Positions 25,354 to 32,976 of a stretch of 64,000 bases of DNA are shown piece after piece; the stretch's first letter is position 1, and each line of letters starts with the position of its first letter. The stretch is from JABJOR01 sp965603075 (GTDB lineage: Bacteria; Pseudomonadota; Alphaproteobacteria; Rhodospirillales; Casp-alpha2), in the NCBI GenBank assembly GCA_965603075.1, contig CBFDBO010000015.1, positions 12,095 through 76,094 on the forward strand. The letters run 5' to 3'. Position numbers and translations under genes: made by a program. Below the pieces are notes generated by a model that searched no databases, was not told the origin of the DNA, and was given only the letters and a program-made list of their open reading frames with translations.

Positions 25354-26720
25354 ACAAGAACTTCTCCATATAATTTTTCACCATCGGTTTTTGTAATTGT
25401 CACCGGGACAATCGAACCGGGCGCGGTTAACGAACCGGGCGCGGTCTTAGTATCATTTTGAACCGGTTCAATTTCAACCGGTTCAATTTGAACTTGGGCG
25501 TAATGTTCACTGAAACCGTTTCCATCTTTCTCAATAAGTACCAACGCCGACTTTCCGACGCAAGTCTGCAAATAATTTGATAAACACGTTTGACCAAGTT
25601 TGCGCAAACCTGCCGCGCGGGCTTTACGAATGGTGCGCTCCACGGTGGGCATTAAGGCGGCGGGGGTGCCGGGTCGTTCTGAATAGGGAAAAACGTGGAA
25701 ATGCGTCACGCCAATGTCGGCCACAGCTTTAAGTGTTTTATCGAACATGCTATCCGTTTCCGTTGGAAATCCTGCGATCAGATCCGCTCCAAAAACAACA
25801 TCGGGCCGGGCCTCTCGAACCCGCTCAGCAAATGCCATGGCGCCCGCTACCGTATGGCGACGCTTCATGCGTTTCAGTACCATATCGTCCATGGCTTGCA
25901 GGCTGAGATGAATATGCGGCATTAATCGTTCTTCATCTCGCAACGCTTTGAACAACGCTTCATCCATGATGGCGGGGTCAATGGAACTGAGCCTCAGCCG
26001 AGGTAGTTCGGGTACAGAACCAAGTAACCGTTGAACCAGTTCCCCAAGAGAGGGCGTCCCCGGTAAATCGGCACCATAGGATGCTATATCGACCCCAGTT
26101 AAAACCACCTCTCCAAATCCGGCTTTAACGAGGGTACGAATTTGCTCGGCAATGGCCCCCATGGGAACGCTGCGGTTGGGACCGCGCGCAAAGGGGATGA
26201 TGCAAAACGTACAGCGATGATCACAGCCTTGTTGAATTTGGATAAAAGCCCGCGAGCGACCATCGAACCCATCAATTAAATGCGGCGCGGTCTCGCGCAC
26301 GGTCATAATATCATCGACCTCAATGGCGGGATGATTGCGGCCGAATTCAAAGGTCTGGGGTTGGAGCTTTTCAGCATTACCCACCACACGGGTCACACCG
26401 GGGATCGCTTTAAACCCTTCGGGGTCCAGTTGCGCGGCACACCCGGTAACGATTATCTCAGCATTTTTAAAATCACGGGTGGCTTTACGCACCGCCTGCC
26501 TTGATTGTTTTTCGGCCTCATTAGTCACGGTACAGGTATTGATTATGACGACATCTTGTGTGCCACCCGTTTCTTTACTCGCTGTTTCACCCGCGTCTTT
26601 ACCCGCTGCTTCACCCGCGTCTTTACCCGCTGCTTCACCCGCGACTGAATGCTCCCGCATCAGCTCCGATTCAAAGGCGTTTAATCGACAGCCCAGAGAA
26701 ATGATATGAGGACCGCTCAT
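25350..26720 (-). CDS. mtaB: tRNA (t6A37) methylthiotransferase MtaB
   Basis: Radical-SAM enzyme of 456 aa that methylthiolates t6A37 in tRNA. The radical cluster motif is GCDHRCTFC. Three N-terminal cysteines for the auxiliary cluster are in LGCRLN, INTCTVT and TGCAAQ. The C-terminus is TRAM-like. Two repeat expansions are odd: three octapeptide units (AGEAAGKD type, 24-bp DNA period) inserted between SELMREH and VVIINTC, and short EIEPV and TAPGS duplications within the C-terminal domain. Reading frame is intact throughout. It lies between dapF and ftsY, the usual order. Confidence 0.9.
   Translation of the reverse strand: MSGPHIISLGCRLNAFESELMREHSVAGEAAGKDAGEAAGKDAGETASKETGGTQDVVIINTCTVTNEAEKQSRQAVRKATRDFKNAEIIVTGCAAQLDPEGFKAIPGVTRVVGNAEKLQPQTFEFGRNHPAIEVDDIMTVRETAPHLIDGFDGRSRAFIQIQQGCDHRCTFCIIPFARGPNRSVPMGAIAEQIRTLVKAGFGEVVLTGVDIASYGADLPGTPSLGELVQRLLGSVPELPRLRLSSIDPAIMDEALFKALRDEERLMPHIHLSLQAMDDMVLKRMKRRHTVAGAMAFAERVREARPDVVFGADLIAGFPTETDSMFDKTLKAVADIGVTHFHVFPYSERPGTPAALMPTVERTIRKARAAGLRKLGQTCLSNYLQTCVGKSALVLIEKDGNGFSEHYAQVQIEPVEIEPVQNDTKTAPGSLTAPGSIVPVTITKTDGEKLYGEVLV
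26576..26647. repeat. 24-bp in-frame tandem repeat inside mtaB
   Basis: Copies start at 26576, 26600 and 26624 with the shared core CTTCACCCGCG (TTTCACCCGCG in copy 1). They encode three octapeptides on the minus strand (AGEAAGKD, AGEAAGKD, AGETASKE). The first two protein copies are identical, so the expansion looks recent. Confidence 0.85.
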
Positions 26721-26731
26721 GATTTATACCG

Positions 26732-27583
26732 TTATATTCTTAATAAAGACGCGTCGATGTAACCGGCAAAACTGGTTGCCACAGGACCCGTTTGGACAAC
26801 ATGGTTATCATCGCCCCACGTGATTTCCAAGGTCCCGCCATCCATAACAACCTCGGCTGATCTTCCGGTAAGCCCCCGTCTGTGCGCTGCGACCAAGGTG
26901 GCACAGGCGCTGGTCCCCGAGGCATTTGTCCGTCCAACACCGCGCTCCCACGTTTTTAATCGTATACGGTCGATGCCTTCAACCTCGGCCATTTGAACAT
27001 TGGTCCGCTCAGGGAACAAGGGGTGGTTTTCAAGTTGCGAGCCCAATTCATCGATTGGTGCAACGCTGATATCATTGACAAAAAACACCATGTGCGGGTT
27101 GCCAACATTCACGCCGACGGGATCCGAAACACTGTTTACTGTAATCGGTAAATGCAACGTATCAACCTCGCTGGCCAGCGGGATTTCATTCCACTGGGTG
27201 CTGACGGGTCCCATATCAACGCTGATCCAGCCACCCAGCGCTTGCGAAGCCTTCAGTGTTCCCGATAACGTTTCAATCACAATTGAAGACCGCCCGGTTT
27301 CCGCCATTAACAATGAGCCGATACACCGGGTTGCATTTCCGCAAGCACCGGCCTCGCCCCCATCGGCATTATGAATGCGCATAAAGACATCGCCCTCGCC
27401 TTTGCGCGGCGGCTCTAATGTAATAAGCTGATCAAAGCCTACGCCCGTGTGGCGATCGGCGATGGCCCGAATGGCGGCTTCGCTCAAATCAATTATCTGG
27501 GCGCGGCCATCCAGCACAACAAAATCGTTGCCCAACCCGTGCATCTTTATAAAACTAAGATTTTCAATACTATTATTCATCAT
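26732..27583 (-). CDS. dapF: Diaminopimelate epimerase DapF with a Cys-to-Ser active-site change
   Basis: Epimerase of 283 aa converting LL- to meso-diaminopimelate for lysine and peptidoglycan. KMHGLGNDFVVLD is the family N-terminus. The first catalytic Cys is C81 (GACGNATRC). The second thiol motif, normally T-x-A-C-G-T, reads TNASGTSACAT with Ser222 at the catalytic position (codon at 26918-26920). Start at 27583 (or 27580); a longer frame adds only non-conserved residues. Context (mtaB-ftsY) supports dapF. Whether activity is normal is doubtful from the Ser; see finding. Confidence 0.87.
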   Translation of the reverse strand: MMNNSIENLSFIKMHGLGNDFVVLDGRAQIIDLSEAAIRAIADRHTGVGFDQLITLEPPRKGEGDVFMRIHNADGGEAGACGNATRCIGSLLMAETGRSSIVIETLSGTLKASQALGGWISVDMGPVSTQWNEIPLASEVDTLHLPITVNSVSDPVGVNVGNPHMVFFVNDISVAPIDELGSQLENHPLFPERTNVQMAEVEGIDRIRLKTWERGVGRTNASGTSACATLVAAHRRGLTGRSAEVVMDGGTLEITWGDDNHVVQTGPVATSFAGYIDASLLRI

Positions 27584-27705
27584 GGGCGGACAATATGTCC
27601 ACAGCCCCCTACTGTCCATAGCTTTTTAACCAAGCATTACGCTTCATACTTTTTATAACAAGACCCCAACAGTCCCTTTTGAATAACCATATCGATTATT
27701 TATTA

Positions 27706-28398
27706 TTATTTATCGGCGTAATTATCTCTGAAAATTCCCATATGGAACCGGGTTTGCGCTTCAGGGTAAGGCCGTCTGGGACCAACCGGACAAGCCCCCC
27801 GCGCCAGGCAACCATTCTTTAAACACGCGTCACCCTTCGCTGTGACCAAGTGATTAGCGCATCCCGGTACATCATACGCCCCAACCGTAAAAGCCTCTAC
27901 CGGGCATGTGCTTAAACAAAGTTTATCGGCGCATGTATCACACGGGCTTGCTTCAACATCTTTGGTGGGAAGGTTGATGGATTGTTCGAAAACCAAAACC
28001 CCACGATAAGCGTGCCACAAACCATGTTTGGGGTGAATAAGCGCTCCCATGGGAGAGGGGAAAACAGTATCGCCGCGCATGGCCCATTGTTGAAAGGGTA
28101 AATACGGCGGTCCATCTGAAGGATAAAAAGCAACAACCTTACCATAGGGATTTTCAAGTTGCGTCCTAATGCCCCCCAGAACCCGTTTGGTCCAACAATC
28201 TAACGCATTAACTTCATCGCGTCGCCCCGTTTCAAATGCGGGCCACATAGCACCACCGATATTACCGACCAGCACCAACGTAGCGGGCCTAAATCCACAC
28301 TCTGGAACGCGATCATTCGCTTCGGGGTGAAACGCCCCACGATAATCAAGGCCGTGATCTTTCAAGATCGCCTGTATGGTATTTAAATCATCAAACAT
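27706..28398 (-). CDS. 4Fe-4S ferredoxin-like protein (QueG-related C-terminal module)
   Basis: Cytoplasmic protein of 230 aa. The C-terminal part has two iron-sulfur motifs: CDTCADKLCLSTCPVEAF, then a spaced set GCANH, C, GCLARGACPVG. The N-terminal 150 residues resemble the domain that accompanies such clusters in epoxyqueuosine-reductase-like proteins (LVLVGNIGGAMWPAF, LIHPKHGLWHAYRG). No cobalamin-binding motif is evident. Physiological partner unknown; it lies alone between dapF and a small gene. Confidence 0.7.
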   Translation of the reverse strand: MFDDLNTIQAILKDHGLDYRGAFHPEANDRVPECGFRPATLVLVGNIGGAMWPAFETGRRDEVNALDCWTKRVLGGIRTQLENPYGKVVAFYPSDGPPYLPFQQWAMRGDTVFPSPMGALIHPKHGLWHAYRGVLVFEQSINLPTKDVEASPCDTCADKLCLSTCPVEAFTVGAYDVPGCANHLVTAKGDACLKNGCLARGACPVGPRRPYPEAQTRFHMGIFRDNYADK

Positions 28399-28473
28399 TG
28401 CTAATTAGTGCTAGCAAGGCAATTAAAGGTCAAGAGGCATTCATGTTTTTGAATTAATCCTCGTATTTGACAT

Positions 28474-28710
28474 TTACTCGTTCTGTTCTGAAACGCTCCG
28501 TACCTCCTTTAATATATGCTTACGCATATCATGATCTTCAATGGACAGGTAAGATTTGATAAATTCGCGTATTTCCCGCGCATCCGGGAGGTTCATCATT
28601 TCAGCCGGAAGGGGTATTTGCTTGTCCCAAATTTCTAAATCTTGTTTAATACCCTCTGTTGCAACGGTTTCTGAAATTGATGTTTTTGCCACCACTGTAT
28701 TATTTTTCAT
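28474..28710 (-). CDS. Small hypothetical protein (78 aa)
   Basis: A 78-residue hydrophilic protein with an acidic, mostly helical C-terminal half (EIREFIKSYLSIEDHDMRKH). No family is recognised. AGGTTG lies before the ATG, and upstream on the minus strand TTGGTG and TATAAG are spaced 18 bases, a possible promoter. Confidence 0.5.
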   Translation of the reverse strand: MKNNTVVAKTSISETVATEGIKQDLEIWDKQIPLPAEMMNLPDAREIREFIKSYLSIEDHDMRKHILKEVRSVSEQNE

Positions 28711-29020
28711 TTTACAACCTATAGTTTATCATTAATTTAATTACATCTTATAGACGAATTTTTAATGTAACACCAAGAAAAATATTTTTTGTGTAATCTC
28801 TTTTTCTAATTTCCAAGGCCAGACTTGTGTTGACAAGGACAGCCCAGATACCTATGTTTCCCTCGCTCAACACAATGTCCGCAAAATTTTATACGGTCAT
28901 GTCTTTAAGGGGCACCATCGGTCCGCGAGTTTCGCGCACTGGTGTGTTTGTCGTTGCGTATGTGGTTATGAAAAAAGTTTGCGAATAGAGTTTAGCTAAA
29001 TTTAACGGAAGACCGAGTAC
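28711..29020. other. 310-base divergent intergenic region upstream of ffh
   Basis: Contains the AT-rich promoter region of the minus-strand small gene and a strong plus-strand promoter (28830-28858), followed by a leader of about 155 bases before ffh. I looked for the 4.5S SRP RNA signature (GGAAGGAAGC-like apical loop) and did not find it. Confidence 0.5.
28830..28858 (+). promoter_or_regulatory. Sigma-70-type promoter for ffh-rpsP-rimM-trmD-rplS
   Basis: Perfect -35 TTGACA (28830-28835), 17-base spacer, and -10 TATGTT (28853-28858). The -35 lies in a small inverted repeat CTTGT-GTTG-ACAAG (28824-28837), a possible operator. The implied leader to the ffh ATG is about 155 bases. Confidence 0.6.
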
Positions 29021-30442
29021 ATGTTCGACGGTTTATCAGAACGCCTAAGCGGCATATTTGACGGCTTGAAAAAGCGCGGCGCCTTAAAGGAAGCCGACGT
29101 CGAAACTGCGCTGCGTGAAATCCGTGTCGCTCTATTAGAGGCTGATGTTGCCCTTCCCGTCGTTAAAGACTTCATCGAAGGTGTCCGCGCGCGCGCAGTT
29201 GGTGAAGAAGTAATCCGTAGCGTCACCCCGGGTCAGATGGTTGTCAAAATCGTCCATGACCATTTGGTTGAAATGCTGGCTGGTAAAACAGAGGGTGAGC
29301 TTCCAAGCGGCGGCCCCAAACTGCCCGCCGATAACAGCGGCCTTAATCTGACGGGTGTTCCGCCGGTCGCTATATTAATGGTCGGGCTGCAAGGTTCTGG
29401 TAAAACAACCACCACCGCCAAAATTGCCAAAAGATTAACCAACCGGGACAAAAAGAAAGTCCTGATGGCGTCTCTCGATATTTACCGTCCTGCCGCCCAG
29501 CAACAGCTGGTGGTGCTCGGCGAGCAAACCGGGGTCCGTGTTCTTAATCCGATTATGGGCGAAAAGCCCGTTGCCATCGCCAAACGGGCCATGGAAACCG
29601 GACGCCTCGAAGGCTTCGATGTGGTGATCCTCGATACCGCGGGTCGACTGCATATTGATTTCGAATTGATGTCTGAGGTTACGGCCATTCGGGACGTAGC
29701 AAAGCCAACCGAAACTCTGTTGGTTACCGATGCCATGACCGGGCAAGACTCTGTCAACATCGCCCGCGAATTTAACGAAAAAGTAGGCATCTCTGGTATC
29801 GTTCTAACCCGTGTTGATGGCGACGCGAGGGGCGGCGCTGCCCTATCCATGCGCGCGGTTACCAATGTTCCCATTAAATTAATGGGCACCGGCGAAAACG
29901 TTGATGCCATGGACGCCTTTGATGCGGAGCGTATCGCCGGATCGATCCTTGGCATGGGTGACGTTGTGGGCTTGGTAGAAAAAGCCCGTGACGTTATTGA
30001 CGAAGATGAAGCCGAAAAGCTTGCCAAGCGCGCCATGAAAGGCCTGTTCACGCTGGACGATATGGCAGCGCAGCTTAAACAGCTTCGCAAAATTGACGAC
30101 ATCGGCGGCCTGATGGGCATGATCCCCGGCATCGGCAACATGAAAAAACAAATGGCGCAATCCAACATCGACGAAAAAGCGGTTGCCCAACAAGAAGCAA
30201 TTATCCTGTCCATGACATTAAAAGAACGTCGTAACCCAAAACTGATCAACGGATCACGCCGCAAACGCATTGCCGCAGGATCCGGCACATCGGTCCAAGA
30301 GGTCAATCGTTTGCTGAAACAATTCAAGCAAATGAGCGTCATGATGAAAAAAATGGGCAAAGGCGGCATGAAGAGCATGATGGGCGGCATGGGTGGTGGC
30401 ATGCCCCCTGGAATGCCCCCTGGCATGATCCCAGGGCGATAA
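29021..30442 (+). CDS. ffh: Signal recognition particle protein Ffh (SRP54)
   Basis: SRP GTPase of 473 aa that binds signal sequences and 4.5S RNA. NG domain motifs are GLQGSGKTTTTAK, DTAGRLHIDF and TRVDGDARGGAAL. The M domain follows from about residue 295 with the RNA-binding region SRRKRIAAGSGTSVQEVN and a Met/Gly-rich end (GGMPPGMPPGM). The start has only a weak ribosome binding site. It leads the ribosome-maturation operon; its membrane receptor FtsY is in the same window. Confidence 0.95.
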   Translation: MFDGLSERLSGIFDGLKKRGALKEADVETALREIRVALLEADVALPVVKDFIEGVRARAVGEEVIRSVTPGQMVVKIVHDHLVEMLAGKTEGELPSGGPKLPADNSGLNLTGVPPVAILMVGLQGSGKTTTTAKIAKRLTNRDKKKVLMASLDIYRPAAQQQLVVLGEQTGVRVLNPIMGEKPVAIAKRAMETGRLEGFDVVILDTAGRLHIDFELMSEVTAIRDVAKPTETLLVTDAMTGQDSVNIAREFNEKVGISGIVLTRVDGDARGGAALSMRAVTNVPIKLMGTGENVDAMDAFDAERIAGSILGMGDVVGLVEKARDVIDEDEAEKLAKRAMKGLFTLDDMAAQLKQLRKIDDIGGLMGMIPGIGNMKKQMAQSNIDEKAVAQQEAIILSMTLKERRNPKLINGSRRKRIAAGSGTSVQEVNRLLKQFKQMSVMMKKMGKGGMKSMMGGMGGGMPPGMPPGMIPGR

Positions 30443-30449
30443 TGAGAAA

Positions 30450-30514
30450 ATAAATTACGCTGATAAATTACGCTGATAAATTACACTAATAAATTACACT
30501 AATAAATTACGCTG
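30450..30514. repeat. Five tandem 13-bp copies between ffh and rpsP
   Basis: Five head-to-tail 13-bp units from 30450 to 30514: ATAAATTACGCTG twice, ATAAATTACACTA twice, then ATAAATTACGCTG. The array begins eight bases after the ffh stop. The paired variants suggest that a 26-bp step occurred in its growth. No hairpin is evident, and there are no spacers as in CRISPR. Confidence 0.92.
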
Positions 30515-30577
30515 AACAAAACGATTAAACGAACACAAAACCGAATTAGACTATTAACCAAAAGGAAGACATAAAGA

Positions 30578-31078
30578 ATGGCTTTGAAAATTAGAATGAC
30601 ACGGGCCGGCGCGAAAAAGCGGCCTTATTACCGTATCGTTATAGCGGATTCTCGCAAAGCGCGTGATGGCCGTTTCATCGAACGGGTTGGATCTTATAAT
30701 CCAATGCTACCCAAAGATTCCGAAGATCGCGTAAAGCTCGATATGGAACGTATTTCCCATTGGGTTAGCGTCGGCGCTAAACCTTCTGAGCGCGTTGCTA
30801 AATTCATGGCAAACGCTGGCATGATGGATGCCCCTGTTGTTCACGACCAAACAAAACAGCACCTGCCAAAAGCAAAAGCTCAGGAACGTCTTGCTGAACA
30901 GGAACAAGCTAAGGCTGATAAAGCTGACGCTGCTGCGGCTGCCGAAGCCGAAGCTGCTGAAGCCGCTGAAGCTGCTAAAGCCGAAGCTGCCGAAGCTGCT
31001 GCTGCTCCTGCTGAAGAAGCTCCAGCCGAAGAAGCTGTTGCTGAAGAAGCGCCTGCTGAAGAAGCAAAAGAAGACTAA
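30578..31078 (+). CDS. rpsP: 30S ribosomal protein S16 with acidic Ala/Glu tail
   Basis: S16 core (about residues 1-85: KIRMTRAGAKKRPYYRIV, DGRFIERVGSYNPM) is canonical. S16 is usually 75-100 aa; this one is 166 aa because of a C-terminal Ala/Glu/Lys-rich tail of about 60-70 residues ending EEAPAEEAKED. Alphaproteobacterial S16 tails of this kind are common, though the length here is generous. AAGGAAG lies before the ATG. Second gene of the ffh operon. Confidence 0.94.
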   Translation: MALKIRMTRAGAKKRPYYRIVIADSRKARDGRFIERVGSYNPMLPKDSEDRVKLDMERISHWVSVGAKPSERVAKFMANAGMMDAPVVHDQTKQHLPKAKAQERLAEQEQAKADKADAAAAAEAEAAEAAEAAKAEAAEAAAAPAEEAPAEEAVAEEAPAEEAKED

Positions 31079-31119
31079 TTTTGCCAAACCTGTGCACTAT
31101 TGTGATTGGTATTTAAGCG

Positions 31120-31659
31120 GTGTCTGATCTGATTTTAGTTGGTGTTATCACCGGCCCCCGGGGTATCCAGGGCGATGTTAAGATCAAGGCTTTTACAGCC
31201 GCCGCTGATGATATGTTTAGCTACGGTCCTCTGCTTAATGAAGAGGGCAAACCAAGCTTTAAGGTTCGTTTAAAGGGCCGCGCCAAGGATCAATTAATCG
31301 CCCGGATTAAAGGGGTCGATAACCGCACACAGGCAGAAGAACTTAAGGGCACAAAGCTGTACATACAGCGCAGTGCCTTGCCGGAGCCGGATGAAGACGA
31401 ATTTTATTATTCTGATTTACACGGTTTGAAAGCAGAATTGATAGACGGTAACGAATTCGGTGTAATTCGTTCAGTTCTTGACGCAGGGGCAGGCGCAAGT
31501 CTGGCAATAGAAACCCCAAGCGGCGAGGTGCTGGTACCTTTTAGCAAACAAGCTGTTCCGGTTGTCGACATCGCCAAAGGGTTGGTTGTTATTGATTTAC
31601 CCGCTGGCCTGATGGAGCCTCCCTCACCGGAGGAGACGTCAGAAAACGGTAACAAGTAA
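31120..31659 (+). CDS. rimM: 16S rRNA processing protein RimM
   Basis: Maturation factor for the 30S head that binds S19, 179 aa. The N-terminal RimM barrel starts LVGVITGPRGIQGDVKIKAF, and the C-terminal PRC-barrel contains YYSDLHGL and VLVPFSKQAVPVVD. GTG start. The stop is inside a 9-bp tandem duplication. Order rpsP-rimM-trmD-rplS is the standard one. Confidence 0.93.
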   Translation: MSDLILVGVITGPRGIQGDVKIKAFTAAADDMFSYGPLLNEEGKPSFKVRLKGRAKDQLIARIKGVDNRTQAEELKGTKLYIQRSALPEPDEDEFYYSDLHGLKAELIDGNEFGVIRSVLDAGAGASLAIETPSGEVLVPFSKQAVPVVDIAKGLVVIDLPAGLMEPPSPEETSENGNK

Positions 31660-31671
31660 GGTAAGTAAGGA
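31654..31671. repeat. 9-bp tandem duplication across the rimM stop codon
   Basis: AAGTAAGGT (31654-31662, containing the TAA stop) is followed by AAGTAAGGA (31663-31671). The second copy may serve as the ribosome binding site for trmD. Confidence 0.7.
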
Positions 31672-31681
31672 TAAAGTCGTA

Positions 31682-32467
31682 ATGGTAAATACGACGGAAA
31701 CAAATGAAGGAAATATGAGTGCAGCAAGCCATGACAAATCTCATGATAAAGCTTGGCAAGCCATTGCACTGACATTATTCCCCGATATGTTTCCCGGACC
31801 ATTGGGATTTTCTCTGGTTGGTCAGGCATTAGAGAACGGTGCTTGGTCGATGCAAACGGTGGACATTCGAGACCACGCGAGTGATAAACATCGCTCTGTG
31901 GATGCCACACCCTTCGGGGGAGGCGCCGGAATGGTCATGAGGCCCGAAGTGGTAAACGCTGCCATAAATGCAGCAAGACAGTTAGCAACAACGGAACTCC
32001 CGTTGGTCTATCTGACACCACGGGGGAAACCTCTGACCCAAGAGCGTGTACAACGCTTTAGTGCGGGTGATGGCGTCATCATTCTGTGTGGTCGGTTCGA
32101 AGGTGTTGACCAGCGTGTGCTTGAAGCACAAAACGCCGAGGAAATTAGCCTTGGTGACTTTGTGCTCTCCGGCGGCGAAATTGCCGGCCACGCCATGCTG
32201 GATGCATGTGTAAGATTGTTACCGGGCGTTATTGGCAGTGCCAGTTCGCTTGATGAAGAAAGTTTTGAGACGGGATTACTGGAGTATCCCCATTACACCC
32301 GACCCCAAGATTGGGACGGGCGGGCGGTTCCAGAAGTTCTGCTATCTGGTCATCACGCAAAGATCGAAGCGTGGCGGTTGGAAAAGGCAAAAGAAATTAC
32401 AAAGGCGCGTCGTCCTGATTTATGGGATACGTATACAAAAGACGGGTATACAAAAACGGCACGCTGA
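31682..32467 (+). CDS. trmD: tRNA (guanine37-N1)-methyltransferase TrmD
   Basis: SPOUT methyltransferase of up to 261 aa making m1G37. The core motifs are ALTLFPDMFPG, TPFGGGAGMVMRPE, LCGRFEGVDQRV and ISLGDFVLSGGE. Before the core there is an extra 10-25 residue N-terminus with a 12-bp tandem duplication (SHDKSHDK). ATG 31682 has AAGGA ten bases upstream; ATG 31715 is an equally plausible start with AAGGAA close by. Confidence 0.93.
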   Translation: MVNTTETNEGNMSAASHDKSHDKAWQAIALTLFPDMFPGPLGFSLVGQALENGAWSMQTVDIRDHASDKHRSVDATPFGGGAGMVMRPEVVNAAINAARQLATTELPLVYLTPRGKPLTQERVQRFSAGDGVIILCGRFEGVDQRVLEAQNAEEISLGDFVLSGGEIAGHAMLDACVRLLPGVIGSASSLDEESFETGLLEYPHYTRPQDWDGRAVPEVLLSGHHAKIEAWRLEKAKEITKARRPDLWDTYTKDGYTKTAR

Positions 32468-32512
32468 AACCGAAATTTGAATAAGACGTTACATTAAGAT
32501 AGGAAAAGAACC

Positions 32513-32938
32513 ATGAATACCATTCAACAGATCGAACAAGAACAGATCGCCAAACTAACAGCCGACAGCCCGATTCCAGAATTCGCGCCCGGTGATACCG
32601 TGAGAATCAACGTGCGTGTTGTTGAAGGCACCCGCGAACGTGTACAGGCTTTTGAAGGCGTCTGTATCGCTCGTAAAAACGCTGGCATCAACTCCTCCTT
32701 CACCATCCGTAAATTGTCCTACGGTGAAGGCGTTGAACGTGTGTTCCCGCTGTACTCACCTTCCGTAGACAGCATCGACGTTGTTCGTCGTGGTGCGGTT
32801 CGTCGCGCGAAATTGTATTACCTTCGGGGTCGTACTGGTAAATCTGCACGTATCGCCGAAAAGAAAATGCCTCTTTCAGCTAAAGCATTGGCTAAAGCCG
32901 CTGCAAAAGCTGCACTGACGGCTGATTCCGCGAAATAA
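32513..32938 (+). CDS. rplS: 50S ribosomal protein L19
   Basis: Ribosomal protein at the 30S-50S interface, 141 aa. Conserved FAPGDTVRINVRVVEGTRER, FEGVCIARKNAG and YYLRGRTGKSARI. The C-terminus extends about 20 residues past the family core with a Lys/Ala-rich helix (AKALAKAAAKAAL). AGGAAAAGAACC precedes the ATG. Confidence 0.95.
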   Translation: MNTIQQIEQEQIAKLTADSPIPEFAPGDTVRINVRVVEGTRERVQAFEGVCIARKNAGINSSFTIRKLSYGEGVERVFPLYSPSVDSIDVVRRGAVRRAKLYYLRGRTGKSARIAEKKMPLSAKALAKAAAKAALTADSAK

Positions 32939-32976
32939 CTTGCCTGCTGATTTTGCTCAATAAGGATATAAGCTAA

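Noticed and set aside
28711..29020. Search for the 4.5S SRP RNA next to ffh
   Set aside because: The conserved apical-loop sequence is not present; the segment is better explained by a promoter and leader.
29482..30426. 314-codon minus-strand frame opposite ffh
   Set aside because: Antisense of the strongly conserved Ffh frame; low-complexity composition reflects codon bias.
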